64,000 bases of DNA from Xanthobacteraceae bacterium (GCA_004297465.1 SCUB01000010.1:334216-398215), one strand, 5' to 3'; positions 1-10,083 are shown, counted from the stretch's first letter. Notes: generated by a model from the sequence alone, not told the origin. Numbers and translations: made by a program.

Positions 1-144
1 TCCGTGGTCGTCTCCGGCACCATGCCCGGCAAGCCGATGAGGAACGGCGAGCCCGGCCCCAATCTCTACTGCGCGGTGATCGTCAAGCGCGTCGACGAGA
101 AGACCCGCTCCAAGACCAGCATCAATGAACTCCTGCGCGACTAG
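1..144 (+). CDS. dapD: DapD C-terminus (tetrahydrodipicolinate N-succinyltransferase), partial
   Basis: Only the last 47 codons are present; the gene begins upstream of the window. DapD adds succinyl from succinyl-CoA to tetrahydrodipicolinate in the lysine/diaminopimelate pathway, in the cytoplasm. The visible tail contains [15 protein letters not shown] and ends INELLRD, which matches the conserved C-terminal end of DapD trimers. The neighbour dapE, 49 bases downstream on the same strand, catalyses a later step of the same pathway, which supports the call. The frame is read from base 1 to the stop TAG at 142-144. The main uncertainty is that so little of the protein is visible. Confidence 0.85.
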   Translation, partial: SVVVSGTMPGKPMRNGEPGPNLYCAVIVKRVDEKTRSKTSINELLRD

Positions 145-193
145 CGCGGAGGGCTCTGGCCTGACGGCGCCGAGGCGTGATAAGCGAGAAGCG

Positions 194-1351
194 ATGACCG
201 ACGCCGTTGCCCTCGCCCGTGATCTTTTGCGCTGCAATTCGGTGACGCCCGCCGACGGCGGCGCGCTCGGCGTGGTTGAGCGCGCGCTGAAAGCAGCCGG
301 CTTTGTCACCCACCGCGTCACATTCAGCGAACCCGGCACCGCCGACGTCGACAACCTCTATGCCCGCATCGGCAGCGGCGCGCCGCATCTGTGCTTCGCC
401 GGCCATACCGACGTGGTGCCGCCGGGCGACGAAGCCGCGTGGTCGCACGACCCGTTCGCGGGCAACACCACCGACGGCATGATGTACGGCCGCGGCGCCG
501 TCGACATGAAGGGCGCGATCGCCTGCGCGCTGGCCGCCACGCTCGGCTATCTCAAGGACCATGGCGGCCGGCCGGCCGGCTCGATCTCATTCCTGATCAC
601 CGGCGACGAGGAAGGCATCGCCGTCAACGGCACGGTCAAGCTCCTGCAATGGGCCGCCGCGCGCGGCGAGACGTTCGATCATTGCCTGGTCGGCGAACCG
701 AGCAACGTCGCCGAGCTCGGCGACTGCATCAAGGTTGGCCGGCGCGGCTCGCTCAACGGCACGCTGATCGTCGACGGCACGCAGGGCCACGTTGCCTACC
801 CGCAGCGCGCCGACAATCCGATTCCCGGCATCGCCGCGCTGATCGCCGCGCTCGGCGCCGAGCCGCTCGACGCCGGCAGCGCGCATTTCGACGCCTCCCA
901 CCTCGAATTCACCTCGGTCGATGTCGGCAACGCGGCGGTCAACGTCATCCCGGCGCACGCCCGCGCCCGTTTCAACATCCGCTACAACGACCATCACACC
1001 CAGGATTCGCTTAAGGAACTGATCGAGTCCCGCGCCGCGAAGGCAGCGGGCTCGCGCATCCGCTGGCGCATCGACTGGATGCCGTCGAACGCCGACGTGT
1101 TCTTGACCCAGCCGGGACCGTTCACCGATCTGGTTGCGGCGGCGATCGCCGAGATCACCGGCCGCGCGCCCGAAATGAACACCAAGGGCGGCACCTCGGA
1201 CGCGCGCTTCATCAGCCGCTACTGCCCGGTGCTGGAATTCGGTCTCATCGGCCAGACCATGCATCAGGTCGACGAGCGCGTCGCGGTAAGCGATCTGGAC
1301 AAGCTCACGCGCATCTATCGCGGCGTGCTGGAACGCTATTTCGCGCGCTAA
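194..1351 (+). CDS. dapE: Succinyl-diaminopimelate desuccinylase
   Basis: This is an M20-family zinc peptidase of 385 residues, the usual DapE length. It hydrolyses N-succinyl-LL-diaminopimelate to diaminopimelate and succinate for lysine and peptidoglycan synthesis. Visible motifs are [13 protein letters not shown] (metal-binding His71 and bridging-region Asp73), GRGAVDMKG (Asp104), ITGDEEG (catalytic/metal Glu139-Glu140), GEPSN, and the C-terminal [11 protein letters not shown] chose ATG at 194 because the protein then starts [19 protein letters not shown] as in the family. An in-frame ATG at 125 would overlap the dapD end and add 23 unconserved residues. It probably shares an operon with dapD. 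Confidence 0.95.
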   Translation: MTDAVALARDLLRCNSVTPADGGALGVVERALKAAGFVTHRVTFSEPGTADVDNLYARIGSGAPHLCFAGHTDVVPPGDEAAWSHDPFAGNTTDGMMYGRGAVDMKGAIACALAATLGYLKDHGGRPAGSISFLITGDEEGIAVNGTVKLLQWAAARGETFDHCLVGEPSNVAELGDCIKVGRRGSLNGTLIVDGTQGHVAYPQRADNPIPGIAALIAALGAEPLDAGSAHFDASHLEFTSVDVGNAAVNVIPAHARARFNIRYNDHHTQDSLKELIESRAAKAAGSRIRWRIDWMPSNADVFLTQPGPFTDLVAAAIAEITGRAPEMNTKGGTSDARFISRYCPVLEFGLIGQTMHQVDERVAVSDLDKLTRIYRGVLERYFAR

Positions 1352-1360
1352 GCGCGATCC

Positions 1361-1426
1361 GCCGAAGTGGGTACCGGTTCGGCGAAATATCAAGAAACCA
1401 GAGCATGGTCCGAACGGACCAGGCTC
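1361..1426. repeat. Extragenic palindromic element / convergent terminator hairpin
   Basis: Two dyads lie between the converging dapE and truA genes. The first, 1361-1383, pairs GCCGAA with TTCGGC around AGTGGGTACCGG and resembles the AAGTGG-ACCGGTT extragenic palindromes common in Bradyrhizobium-like genomes. The second, 1401-1426, pairs GAGC-ATGGTCCG with CGGACCA-GGCTC and may act as a terminator for both genes. A degenerate relative of the first motif occurs near 19349-19380. Confidence 0.6.
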
Positions 1427-2163
1427 TAATAATCCACTTTCATCAGATAGAGCCCGTCGGGCGGCGCCACCACGCCGCAGGCGGCGCGGCTGCGCGCGGC
1501 GAGCGCCGCGGCAAGATCGTCGGCGCTCCAGCGCCCCTCGCCGACCCACACCAGCGAACCGACCATCGAGCGCACCTGGTTGTGCAGGAACGAGCGCGCC
1601 GAGGCGATGATGCCGACGCGCGCGCCGTCGCGCACCACGTCGAGACGGTCGAGCGTCTTGAGCGCCGACTTGGCCTGGCATTCGGTCGAGCGGAAGGTGG
1701 TGAAGTCGTGCTTGCCGACGAGCCGCTGCGCCGCCTCCTGCATCGCCGCGACATCGAGCGGGCGGGCAATGCGCCAGGCGTGCCCCGCATCGAGCGTCAG
1801 GTCGGCGCGGCGGTTGACGAGGCGGTAGTGGTAATGCCGCTTCAGCGCCGAGAACCGCGCCTCGAAGGTGTCGGGCACGATTTCGGCCGCCACCACCGCC
1901 ACCGGATGCGGCCGGGCATGGGCGTTGAGCGCGTCGCACAGCTTGCCGGGCATAAACTCCCGCGCCAGATCGAGATGCGCCACCTGGCCGAGCGCATGGA
2001 CGCCGGCGTCGGTGCGGCCGGCGCCGTGGACCCGCACCGTCTCGCCGGTCAGCGCCGCGACCGCCGCCTCCAGCACCCCTTGCACCGACAGGCCGTTGTC
2101 CTGGACCTGCCAGCCGACAAACGGCGCGCCGTCGTATTCCAGGGTCAGCTTGTAGCGTGGCAT
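1426..2163 (-). CDS. truA: tRNA pseudouridine(38-40) synthase TruA
   Basis: The 245-residue protein isomerises uridines 38-40 in the anticodon arm of many tRNAs. The catalytic motif [19 protein letters not shown] carries the nucleophilic aspartate (RTDAG). The start [21 protein letters not shown] is the classic TruA N-terminus, and [13 protein letters not shown] and [13 protein letters not shown] are conserved family blocks. The gene is convergent with dapE. In many alphaproteobacteria truA, fmt and def are neighbours, as here, although a small oxidase gene on the other strand separates truA from fmt. Confidence 0.96.
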   Translation of the reverse strand: MPRYKLTLEYDGAPFVGWQVQDNGLSVQGVLEAAVAALTGETVRVHGAGRTDAGVHALGQVAHLDLAREFMPGKLCDALNAHARPHPVAVVAAEIVPDTFEARFSALKRHYHYRLVNRRADLTLDAGHAWRIARPLDVAAMQEAAQRLVGKHDFTTFRSTECQAKSALKTLDRLDVVRDGARVGIIASARSFLHNQVRSMVGSLVWVGEGRWSADDLAAALAARSRAACGVVAPPDGLYLMKVDY

Positions 2164-2234
2164 ATTTGACGCACCTCAACGAGGCCGGCCGGGCCGACCC
2201 TCCATAATCATGGCGTCAGACGGAGGTGCCTTGC

Positions 2235-2744
2235 ATGAAGCGCGAATTCAAGAGCCAAATCATCCATCTGCTCGACGAGAACCGGATTCTCACCATCGCC
2301 ACCAACCGCGCCGACGGCTGGCCGCAGGCCACCGTGGTCGGCTACGCCAATGACGGCCTGATCGTCTACTGCTTCGTCGCCCGCGATGGCCAGAAGTTCG
2401 CCAACATCAGCCGCGATCCGCGCGTCTCGCTCGCGGTGGCCCATGACGTGCCGCACCCGCTGCAGATCACCGGCCTGTCGATCGCGGCCAAGGCGGCGGT
2501 GGCGGAGGACAAGGGCGAGTACGACCATGCCCAGGCGCTGCTCATCAAGCGCTATCCCGAATACAAGATCATGCCGTCGCCCAATCCGGCCGCGGTGGCG
2601 CTCCTGCGCATCACGCCGGAGATCGTCTCGGTGCTGGATTATTCCAAGGGCTTCGGCCACGCCGACCTGTTGCGCGTCTCGGCCGCCGATCTCGCGGAGT
2701 TCATCGAATCGCGCCGCCATCACTGGGCCAGCCATCCGCTGTGA
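2235..2744 (+). CDS. Pyridoxamine 5'-phosphate oxidase-family protein
   Basis: This 169-residue protein has the split-barrel flavin-binding fold of the PNPOx superfamily, seen in LDENRILTIATNRADGWPQATVVGY followed by a strand-rich core. It probably binds FMN, F420 or haem, but its substrate cannot be read from sequence. ATG 2235 is preferred over an in-frame GTG at 2226 because GGAGG at 2222-2226 is correctly spaced from the ATG. It lies alone on the plus strand between truA and fmt and is convergent with fmt, with 19 bases between their stops. It is not the vitamin B6 enzyme PdxH itself, which is longer. Confidence 0.8.
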   Translation: MKREFKSQIIHLLDENRILTIATNRADGWPQATVVGYANDGLIVYCFVARDGQKFANISRDPRVSLAVAHDVPHPLQITGLSIAAKAAVAEDKGEYDHAQALLIKRYPEYKIMPSPNPAAVALLRITPEIVSVLDYSKGFGHADLLRVSAADLAEFIESRRHHWASHPL

Positions 2745-2763
2745 CGGCCCACGCCTTTTGGGC

Positions 2764-3696
2764 CTAGCGCAGCACCGTTCCGGGGGAAACGGCGACGCCG
2801 CGCAGGAATTCGTCCACCGTCATCGGCTGCTTGCCGGCGCGCTGCACGTCCACGAGGCGCACCGCGCCTTCGCCGCAGGCGATGGTGAGGCGGCCGTCGA
2901 GCGCGGTGCCGGGAAGGCCCGATCCGGCGGCGGGCGCGGTGCGCAGCACCTTGATGCGCGCCATTCCCCCCGCCACCGGCACCTCGCACCACGCGCCGGG
3001 AAACGGCGACAGCCCGCGGCAATGGTTGTGCACGGCGCGCGCCGGCTGCGACCAGTCGATGCGCGTCTCGGCCTTGTCGATCTTGGCGGCATAGCTGACG
3101 CCGGTCACACCTTGCGGCGTGAGCTTGAGCGTGCCGGCCTCGAGCGCGGCCATCGCCTCGACCATCAGGCCGGCGCCGAGCGGGGCCAGCGCGTCATGCA
3201 GCTCGCCCGCCGTCATGGTCTCGCCGATGGCGAGCCGCGCCGTCATCGCGACGTCGCCGGTGTCGAGCCCGGCGTCCATCTTCATCACCATGACGCCGGC
3301 TTGCGCGTCGCCCGCCATCACCGCGCGGTTGATCGGGGCGGCTCCGCGCCAGCGCGGCAATAGCGAGGCGTGCAGGTTGAAGCAGCCCAGCGGCACGGCA
3401 TCGAGGATCGGCTGCGGCAGGATCAGCCCATAGGCCACCACCACCGCCGCGTCGGCGCGGTGGGCGCGGAACGCATCCGCCGCGTCCGGCGCGCGCAGCG
3501 TCGTGGGCGTCAGCACCTCGGCTGCCAGATCGCGGCCGGCGCGTTCGACCGGAGACGGCTGCAGCGCCATGCCGCGCCCGGCGGGCCGCGGCGCGCGGGT
3601 ATAGACCGCGGCGATGGCATGCCCCGCGGCCGCCAGCGCTTGAAGCGTCGGCACCGCGAAGTCGGGCGTACCCATGAAGATGATGCGAAGCGGCAT
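2764..3696 (-). CDS. fmt: Methionyl-tRNA formyltransferase
   Basis: The enzyme formylates initiator Met-tRNA using 10-formyltetrahydrofolate. The 310-residue protein has the usual two domains. The N-terminal formyltransferase domain begins MPLRIIFMGTPDFAVPTL and contains FNLHASLLPRWRGAAPI with the catalytic Asn-His region. The C-terminal OB-like domain contains the FPGAWCEV block. It lies 37 bases downstream of def on the same strand, the widely conserved def-fmt pair, so the two are probably cotranscribed: formyl groups are added by Fmt and later removed by Def. Confidence 0.97.
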   Translation of the reverse strand: MPLRIIFMGTPDFAVPTLQALAAAGHAIAAVYTRAPRPAGRGMALQPSPVERAGRDLAAEVLTPTTLRAPDAADAFRAHRADAAVVVAYGLILPQPILDAVPLGCFNLHASLLPRWRGAAPINRAVMAGDAQAGVMVMKMDAGLDTGDVAMTARLAIGETMTAGELHDALAPLGAGLMVEAMAALEAGTLKLTPQGVTGVSYAAKIDKAETRIDWSQPARAVHNHCRGLSPFPGAWCEVPVAGGMARIKVLRTAPAAGSGLPGTALDGRLTIACGEGAVRLVDVQRAGKQPMTVDEFLRGVAVSPGTVLR

Positions 3697-3733
3697 GGCC
3701 CCGGCATTCCCCTCGCGGCCCTCAGGCCGCCGC

Positions 3734-4249
3734 TTATTCCGCCGCGCGCTTGGCAGCCTTGACGAATTTCTTCATGACGCGGTCGCGCTTGAGCTTCGAC
3801 AGATGATCGATGAACAGCACGCCGTCGAGGTGGTCGATCTCGTGCTGGATGCAGGTGGCGAGCAGCCCGTCGGCGTCCTCCTCGTGCACCTTGCCGTCGA
3901 GGTCCATGTAGCGCAGCCGCACGCGCGCCGGCCGCAGCACCTCTTCGTAATAGTCCGGCACCGACAGGCAGCCTTCCTCATACGGCACGGTGTCGTCGGA
4001 CGCGGCGAGGATTTCCGGATCGATGAACACCCGCGGCGCCTTCGGCTCCTCCTGGCGCGACAGGTCCATGGTGATGATGCGCAGCGGCACCGCGACCTGG
4101 ATCGCGGCCAGCCCGATGCCCGGCGCGGCATACATGGTCTCGAACATGTCGGCGACCAGCGCGCGCACCTCGGGCGTGACGGTTCGGACCGGCGCGGATT
4201 TCTGGCGCAGGCGGGGGTCGGGAATGCAGATGATGTCGCGTAGGGCCAT
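3734..4249 (-). CDS. def: Peptide deformylase
   Basis: This 171-residue metalloenzyme removes the N-formyl group from nascent proteins. All three family motifs are intact: [16 protein letters not shown] (metal-binding Cys) and QHEIDHLDG (two metal-binding His and catalytic Glu). The reading frame stays open far upstream, but the ATG at 4249 gives [18 protein letters not shown], the standard Def N-terminus. It is divergent from rmuC with about 166 bases between the starts, which should hold both promoters. It is probably cotranscribed with fmt. Confidence 0.97.
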   Translation of the reverse strand: MALRDIICIPDPRLRQKSAPVRTVTPEVRALVADMFETMYAAPGIGLAAIQVAVPLRIITMDLSRQEEPKAPRVFIDPEILAASDDTVPYEEGCLSVPDYYEEVLRPARVRLRYMDLDGKVHEEDADGLLATCIQHEIDHLDGVLFIDHLSKLKRDRVMKKFVKAAKRAAE

Positions 4250-4415
4250 GCATTGCGATGTAAGCGGGGTGGCTGCCGGGGTCAATCGGGCGCGTAAGGG
4301 AACCGGACGGCCGCCCCCGGCAGGCCGGGAAGCGGAGAAAAACCCGGCCCGGCCGCCACCCATGTGTTCGCTATTCGTTCGCCATGGATGCCCGAATCGG
4401 GTTACAACGGCCGCC

Positions 4416-5639
4416 ATGTCGGACACGCTCTTCACCGTTGGCGGCGTTCCCGTCAGCGTCAGTCTCGCCTTGATCACCGGCATCGCCGTGACGCTGGCGG
4501 CGCTGATCGCGCTGGCGCTCGCCGCCATGCGCGCGGTCAAGGTTTCCGGCCTGTCCGCGCTCGAGCAGGCGCTGCGAGCCGAGGAGCTGCAGCAGCGGCT
4601 CGGCGACATGGCGCGGGCGCAATCCGACACCGCGGGCCGCGTCCATGCCATGGGCGAGGTGCTGGCGGGGCGGCAGGCGGAACTGGCGCGCGTCATGAAC
4701 GAGCGGCTCGACGCGGTCGGCCACCGCGTCGGCCAGTCGATGGAGCAGACCACCCGCCACACCATGGACAGCCTGCGCGCGCTGCACGAACGCCTGGCGG
4801 TGATCGACAGCGCCCACCAGAATCTCACCGAACTGACCTCGCAGGTCACCACGCTGCGCGACGTGCTGGCCAACAAGCAGTCGCGCGGCGCGTTCGGCCA
4901 GGCCCGCATGGAGGCGATCGTGCAGGACGGCATGCCGAAGGGCTCCTATGCCTTCCAGTACACGCTGTCCAACGGCAAGCGGCCGGACTGCGTGGTGTTC
5001 CTGCCCGACCGGCGTCCGCTCGCCATCGACGCCAAGTTTCCGCTCGAATCGGTGACCGCGCTGCGCGAGGCGCGCGGCGAGGACGAGCGCCGCGCCGCCG
5101 GCCAGCGGCTGCGTCAGGATCTGACGCGCCATGTCGGCGACATCGCCGGCAAGTACCTCATTCCCGGCGAGACGCAGGAGATGGCGCTGATGTTCGTGCC
5201 GTCGGAATCGGTCTATGCCGACATCTATGACGGCTTCGACGACGTGGTGCAGAAGGCCTACCGCGCCCGCGTCGTGCTGGTGTCGCCCTCGCTCCTGATG
5301 CTGGCGATCCAGGTGATGCAGCAGATCCTCAAGGACGCGCGCATGCGCGAGGCCGCCGACCAGATCCGCTCCGAGATGCTGCTGATGATGGACGACCTCG
5401 GGCGCCTGCGCGAGCGCGTCGCCAAGCTGCAGACCCATTTCGGCCAGGTCAACGAGGACGTGCGGCAGGTGCTGATCTCGGCCGACAAGATCGAGAAGCG
5501 CGCCGGGCGCATCGAGGAACTCGATTTCAGCGCCGAGGCGGAGGCCGCCCCCGTGGGGCAGGATGGCGCGGCGGCCGCGACAATGCCCGCACTGTTTGCC
5601 GCCGGCGAACCGCGCTTAAGCGCCCACGCCAGCGAATAG
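4416..5639 (+). CDS. rmuC: RmuC family DNA recombination protein
   Basis: The 407-residue protein has one N-terminal membrane segment (about residues 12-32), then a long alpha-helical coiled region. The RmuC nuclease-like core follows, with [35 protein letters not shown] and YVPSESVY-like blocks (here [12 protein letters not shown]). RmuC limits inversions at short inverted repeats in E. coli, and its core resembles restriction-endonuclease folds (the D...DAK motif is present). The start [10 protein letters not shown] was chosen because it begins just before the membrane segment, although the frame is open further upstream. Its alanine/arginine-rich coiled coil is normal for the family. Confidence 0.88.
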   Translation: MSDTLFTVGGVPVSVSLALITGIAVTLAALIALALAAMRAVKVSGLSALEQALRAEELQQRLGDMARAQSDTAGRVHAMGEVLAGRQAELARVMNERLDAVGHRVGQSMEQTTRHTMDSLRALHERLAVIDSAHQNLTELTSQVTTLRDVLANKQSRGAFGQARMEAIVQDGMPKGSYAFQYTLSNGKRPDCVVFLPDRRPLAIDAKFPLESVTALREARGEDERRAAGQRLRQDLTRHVGDIAGKYLIPGETQEMALMFVPSESVYADIYDGFDDVVQKAYRARVVLVSPSLLMLAIQVMQQILKDARMREAADQIRSEMLLMMDDLGRLRERVAKLQTHFGQVNEDVRQVLISADKIEKRAGRIEELDFSAEAEAAPVGQDGAAAATMPALFAAGEPRLSAHASE

Positions 5640-5791
5640 CCGCGGCGCCGTCGCCATTCGCGCCCGGTTGCGGTGAAGCGGTGGCGCGGCGATGGCAACA
5701 TCATGCGTAAAAGCCCTTGTTCCCGCACCCCGCGCGCGTTTCACAGGAGCGCGCTCTGGCCGTCGGAAGCCAAATCAGGTTAGGTGGCGGC

Positions 5792-7174
5792 ATGGATGCC
5801 TCTTCCGAGACCGCCGCCGCATCTGCCGGTGTATCCGCCGCCGAAGCCGCGCCGCGCCCCTCCTGGCGCGACACGCTCGCCGTCTATCTGCAGAAGCGCG
5901 TGCTGATCGTGCTGCTGCTCGGGTTCTCGTCGGGCCTGCCGCTGGCGCTGTCCGGCTCGACGCTACAGGTGTGGATGCGCGAGGCTGGCGTCGATCTCGG
6001 CACCATCGGCCTGTTCGCGCTGGTCGGCACGCCCTACACCATCAAGTTCCTGTGGGCGCCGCTGGTCGACGCGCTGCATGTGCCGTGGCTGACCGCGCGC
6101 CTCGGCCGCCGCCGCGGCTGGCTGGTGTTCTCGCAAGCGCTGCTGATGGCGGCCATCGTGCTGCTGGCGTTGACCGATCCGGCGCGCGCGCCGTGGCTGG
6201 TCGCGCTCGGCGCGCTGATGGTCGCCACCGCCTCGGCGACGCAGGACATCGTGGTCGATGCCTTCCGCGTCGAAAGCCTGCCGGAGCCGGAGCAGGCCGC
6301 CGGCATGGCCTCCTACGTCGCGGCCTACCGCGTCGGCATGCTGGCCTCCACCGCGGGCGCCCTGTTCCTGGTCAGCGCGTTCGAGGGCGCCGGCACCGGC
6401 AAGTCCGCGGCGTGGATGTGGGGCTATGTCGTCATGGCCGCGTTGGTCATCGTCGGCACGCTCACCGCGCTCGCCGCCACCGAACCGGGGCAGTCGGCAC
6501 AGGCCGATGCCGCCGCCGCCAGCGACAACCGCGCCCGCCGCGTCGTCAATGCCGCGGTCGGCGCGTTCACCGAGTTCCTCGCCCGGCGCGACGCGCTCGC
6601 GGTGCTGGCCTTCGTCGTGCTGTTCAAGTTCACCGACGCGTTCTCCGGCGCCATGACCGCGCCGTTCGTCATCGACATCGGGTTTTCGCGCAACGATTAC
6701 GCCGCCATCGTCAAGGGCGTCGGCCTCGCCGCGACCCTGATCGGCGGCTTTGCCGGCGGCTTCGTGGCGCGCGCCTATTCGCTGCCGGCGAGCCTGTGGA
6801 TCGGCGGCGCGGTGCAGGCGCTCGCCAACCTGTCGTTCTCGTGGCTCGCCTTCGTCGGCGTCGACCAGTGGGCGCTGGCGTTCGCCATCAGCGCGGAAAA
6901 CTTCACCAGCGCCATCGGCACGGTGATCTTCGTCGCCTACCTGTCGGCCTTGTGCAACAGCCCGCTGCACACGGCGACGCAATACGCGCTCCTGACCGCG
7001 CTGGCCGCGATCGGCCGCACCTATCTGTCGTCGGGCGCCGGCTTCGTCGCCACGGCCACCGGCTGGCCGGCGTTCTTCGCGCTCTGCGTGGTGGCGGCGG
7101 TGCCGAGCCTGATGCTGCTCATGTGGCTGCAGCGGCGCGGCCATTTCGCCGCGCTGGAGAAGGACGCCGGTTAG
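5792..7174 (+). CDS. ampG: AmpG-like MFS permease (muropeptide transporter family)
   Basis: The 460-residue major-facilitator protein shows the AmpG signature in its first helices: LGFSSGLPLALSGSTLQ, GLFALVGTPYTIKFLWAP and ATASATQDIVVDAFRVE. AmpG imports anhydromuropeptides from the periplasm for cell-wall recycling and, in some species, beta-lactamase signalling. Here 12 to 14 hydrophobic segments can be traced. I started at ATG 5792 (MDASSETAAAS), which leaves about 30 cytoplasmic residues before the first helix; the frame extends to 5717 without conserved content. No ampC or ampR is adjacent, so the exact substrate is inferred from the family. Confidence 0.82.
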   Translation: MDASSETAAASAGVSAAEAAPRPSWRDTLAVYLQKRVLIVLLLGFSSGLPLALSGSTLQVWMREAGVDLGTIGLFALVGTPYTIKFLWAPLVDALHVPWLTARLGRRRGWLVFSQALLMAAIVLLALTDPARAPWLVALGALMVATASATQDIVVDAFRVESLPEPEQAAGMASYVAAYRVGMLASTAGALFLVSAFEGAGTGKSAAWMWGYVVMAALVIVGTLTALAATEPGQSAQADAAAASDNRARRVVNAAVGAFTEFLARRDALAVLAFVVLFKFTDAFSGAMTAPFVIDIGFSRNDYAAIVKGVGLAATLIGGFAGGFVARAYSLPASLWIGGAVQALANLSFSWLAFVGVDQWALAFAISAENFTSAIGTVIFVAYLSALCNSPLHTATQYALLTALAAIGRTYLSSGAGFVATATGWPAFFALCVVAAVPSLMLLMWLQRRGHFAALEKDAG

Positions 7175-7216
7175 CGGCGGCCACGCATGCTCGCGCATCC
7201 CTCCCCACCTCCTCCT

Positions 7217-7295
7217 TCGTCATGCGCGGGCTTGACCCGCGCATCCATCGTCAGTCAGAGCAGATGGATTGCCGGGTCAAGCCCGGCAATGACGA
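7217..7295. repeat. Extragenic inverted repeat (GGGCTTGACCCG type)
   Basis: Two 33-base arms, 7217-7249 and 7263-7295, are imperfect inverted copies sharing the cores TCGTCAT, GGGCTTGACCCG and CATCCATC. The same element type recurs at 22421-22508, with a half copy near 24604-24619. These palindromes are abundant between genes in Bradyrhizobium-type genomes. Here it sits between the convergent ampG-like gene and recR and may also act as a terminator. Confidence 0.75.
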
Positions 7296-7318
7296 AAGAG
7301 AGTTCCGACTGACGCGCC

Positions 7319-7924
7319 CTAGAACAGCGTGCGCTGGCGGATCGCCGCGGCCAGCGTGCCCTCGTCGAGATAGTCGAGTTCGCCGCCGACCGGCACGCCA
7401 TGGGCCAGCCGCGTCACCTTGACGTTGGCCTCGTGCAGAAGGTCGGTGATGTAGTGCGCCGTGGTCTGGCCGTCGACCGTGGCGTTGAGCGCCAGGATGA
7501 TCTCCTTGACCTCGGGCCCATGGGCGCGCGACACCAGCGCGCCGATGGCGAGATCCTGCGGGCCGACGCCGTCGAGCGGCGACAGCGTGCCGCCGAGCAC
7601 GTGGTAGAGCCCGTTGGTGGCGTGCGCCCGCTCCAGCGCCCACAGGTCGGCGACATCGGCCACCACCACGATGACGGCGCGGTCGCGCCGCGCGTCGGCG
7701 CACACCGTGCATGGATTCTGCGTGTCGATGCTGCCGCAGACCTTGCAGACCTCGACCTTGTCGATCGCGGTCTGCAGCGCGGCCGCGAGTGGCGCCATCA
7801 GCGCCTCGCGCTTCTTGATGAGATGCAGCGCGGCGCGGCGCGCCGAACGCGGCCCGAGGCCGGGCAGCCGCGCCAGAAGCTGGATCAGGCGCTCGATCTC
7901 GGGCCCGGCGGTGGCGCCCGCCAT
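7319..7924 (-). CDS. recR: Recombination mediator RecR
   Basis: RecR works with RecF/RecO to load RecA on gapped DNA. The 201-residue protein has the N-terminal helix-hairpin-helix ([23 protein letters not shown]), the zinc finger CKVCGS...NPCTVC, the TOPRIM domain ([16 protein letters not shown]...NGLYHVLGG) and a C-terminal Walker-B-like segment. It is the last gene of the ffs-dnaX-ybaB-recR block, 2 bases after ybaB, so translation is probably coupled. Confidence 0.96.
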   Translation of the reverse strand: MAGATAGPEIERLIQLLARLPGLGPRSARRAALHLIKKREALMAPLAAALQTAIDKVEVCKVCGSIDTQNPCTVCADARRDRAVIVVVADVADLWALERAHATNGLYHVLGGTLSPLDGVGPQDLAIGALVSRAHGPEVKEIILALNATVDGQTTAHYITDLLHEANVKVTRLAHGVPVGGELDYLDEGTLAAAIRQRTLF

Positions 7925-7926
7925 GT

Positions 7927-8247
7927 CTAGAACTTCAGGCCCGGCGGCAGCGGCAGCCCGCCGGTGATCGCGGCCATCCGTTCCTGCATCACCGCCTCGG
8001 CCTTGCGCCGCGCGTCGTTCAGCGCGGTCACCATCAGGTCCTCGAGGATCTCGTGCTCGTCCGGCTTCATCAGCGAAGGGTCGATGCGCACGCCCTTGAG
8101 CTCGCTCTTGGCCGACATCCGCACCCGCACCAGACCGCCGCCGGCCTCGCCCTCGACCTCGATCTGGTCAAGCTCGGCCTGCAGCGCCTGCATCTTCGCC
8201 TGCAGTTGCGAAGCCTGTTTCATGATGCCGAGAAAATCCAGCGCCAT
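7927..8247 (-). CDS. ybaB: YbaB/EbfC nucleoid-associated protein
   Basis: This 106-residue DNA-binding protein forms dimers that organise the nucleoid. It shows [25 protein letters not shown], then [23 protein letters not shown] and a C-terminal helix ending [11 protein letters not shown], all typical of the family. ATG 8247 ([11 protein letters not shown]) matches homologues; an in-frame GTG at 8256 would add three residues and sits 3 bases from the dnaX stop. It is sandwiched between dnaX and recR, its conserved place in bacteria. Confidence 0.93.
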   Translation of the reverse strand: MALDFLGIMKQASQLQAKMQALQAELDQIEVEGEAGGGLVRVRMSAKSELKGVRIDPSLMKPDEHEILEDLMVTALNDARRKAEAVMQERMAAITGGLPLPPGLKF

Positions 8248-8259
8248 TGTTTTCACCCG

Positions 8260-10083
8260 TCAATCGTCGTTGATGTCGTCGTCGCCTGCCGCGTCATCCG
8301 GCGCGGGCTCGGCGCCGCGCCGCACCTCGACCACCTCGGCGCCGGGAAAGCGCGACAGCACCGCCTGCACGCGCGCGTCCGCCGTCACGCCGCGCATGAG
8401 CGTTTCCTTCTCGTCCAGCTTGCGCTCGCGCATCGTGGCGCCGCCGGGCTGGGCCGACACCACCACGACCCAGCGCCGCCCGGTCCAGTCGCCGAGCTTG
8501 CGTTGCAGATCGTGCACCAGCGTGCGCGGCGCGCTCGGCTCAAGGTTGATCTCCAGCCGGCCGTCCTCGAACCGCACCAGCCGCACGTCGCGCTCCAGCG
8601 CGGTCTTGACCGGAAGGTCGCGCCGCTCGGCCGCGAGCGCCACCAGCGCCGCGAAATCCGGCAGCACCAGCGCGGGTTCCGCCGCGACCTCGACCGGCAC
8701 CGACATCTGCGGCCGCGGCACCGGATCGAGAGCGGCGCGCGGCGCCGGCGTGATCGGCGCGCGGGGCGCCGCAACAGATTCACCGCGCGGCGCGGGAATA
8801 GCCGGCGCGCCGCGTCCGCCGGTGACAGCCGCGGGCGCGGGGCTCGCGTCGGGCGCAAGGCTGCGGATCAGTTCGTCGGGCGTCGGCAGGTCGGCGGCGT
8901 AGGCAAGACGCACCAGCACCATCTCCGCCGCCGCGGCCGGGCGCGTCGCGCCCTGCACCTCGGTGATGCCCTTGAGCAGCATCTGCCACAGCCGCGCCAG
9001 CACCTTGATCGATAGCCGGGCGGCGAATTCACGGCCGCGCCGCCGCTCGGTCTCGGTGAACGCGGCGTGATCGGCGGTCGCCGGCACGATCTTGACCCGG
9101 GTGACGAAATTGACGAACTCGGCGAGATCGCTAAGCACCACCACCGGATCGGCGCCGGTGTCGTACTGGTCGCGGAACTCGCGGAACGCGGCCTCTATGT
9201 CGCCTCTCGCCACCGCCTCGAACAGGTCGATGACGCGGGCGCGGTCGGCCAGACCCAGCATCTGCCGCACGTCCTCGGCGCGCACCGGGCCGGCGGCGTG
9301 CGCGATGGCCTGATCGAACAGTGACAGCGAATCGCGCACCGACCCCTCGGCGGCGCGCGCGATCAGGCTCAGCGCCTCCGGCTCGACCTCGACGCGCTCC
9401 CTGTCGGCGATCGATGAAAGATGCGCCATCAGCACGTCGGCGTCGACGCGGCGCAGGTCGAAGCGCTGGCAGCGTGACAGCACGGTGATCGGAACCTTGC
9501 GGATCTCGGTGGTGGCGAACACGAACTTGGCGTGCGGCGGCGGCTCCTCGAGCGTCTTGAGGAAGGCGTTGAACGCCTTGTCCGACAGCATGTGAACTTC
9601 GTCGATGATGTAGACCTTGTAGCGCGCCGACGCGGGCGCGTAGCGCACGCCGTCGGTGATCTGGCGCACGTCGTCAATGCCGGTATGCGAGGCGGCGTCC
9701 ATCTCCAGCACGTCGATGTGCCGGCTTTCCATGATCGCCGCGCAATGCACGCCGAGCCGCGGCATGGTGATGGTCGGCCCCTTCACCGAGCCGTCGGGCA
9801 GTTCGTAATTGAGCGCGCGGGCGAGGATGCGCGCTGTCGTGGTCTTGCCGACGCCGCGCACACCGGTGAGGATCCAGGCCTGCGGGATGCGGCCGGTCTC
9901 GAACGCATTGGACAGCGTGCGCACCATGGCGCCCTGGCCGATCAGGTCGTCGAATGTCGCGGGACGGTATTTGCGCGCCAGCACCCGGTAAGGTCCGGTG
10001 GACGGCTCCGCGCCAAGCACGAAGCCGGGCTGGTCGGCGTCCTGATGTCCCGCGGGCGATCCGGAGTGGTGCGTCTCGGTCAT
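8260..10083 (-). CDS. dnaX: DNA polymerase III subunits gamma/tau
   Basis: DnaX is the motor of the clamp loader that places the beta clamp on primed DNA. The 607-residue protein has the AAA+ core with Walker A GVRGVGKTTTARI (about residues 52-64), Walker B-type IIDEVHMLSDKAF and sensor 1 FATTEIRKVPITVLSRCQRFD. A proline/alanine linker follows near residue 400, then a C-terminal tau-like domain. The four-cysteine zinc module of E. coli DnaX is reduced to one Cys (GVHCAAIMESRH). From memory this is a common trait of Hyphomicrobiales DnaX. The ffs gene lies just upstream on the same strand. Confidence 0.96.
   Translation of the reverse strand: MTETHHSGSPAGHQDADQPGFVLGAEPSTGPYRVLARKYRPATFDDLIGQGAMVRTLSNAFETGRIPQAWILTGVRGVGKTTTARILARALNYELPDGSVKGPTITMPRLGVHCAAIMESRHIDVLEMDAASHTGIDDVRQITDGVRYAPASARYKVYIIDEVHMLSDKAFNAFLKTLEEPPPHAKFVFATTEIRKVPITVLSRCQRFDLRRVDADVLMAHLSSIADRERVEVEPEALSLIARAAEGSVRDSLSLFDQAIAHAAGPVRAEDVRQMLGLADRARVIDLFEAVARGDIEAAFREFRDQYDTGADPVVVLSDLAEFVNFVTRVKIVPATADHAAFTETERRRGREFAARLSIKVLARLWQMLLKGITEVQGATRPAAAAEMVLVRLAYAADLPTPDELIRSLAPDASPAPAAVTGGRGAPAIPAPRGESVAAPRAPITPAPRAALDPVPRPQMSVPVEVAAEPALVLPDFAALVALAAERRDLPVKTALERDVRLVRFEDGRLEINLEPSAPRTLVHDLQRKLGDWTGRRWVVVVSAQPGGATMRERKLDEKETLMRGVTADARVQAVLSRFPGAEVVEVRRGAEPAPDDAAGDDDINDD

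Noticed and set aside
125..193. Upstream ATG for dapE at 125
   Set aside because: It overlaps the dapD end and adds 23 residues absent from the family; ATG 194 is better.
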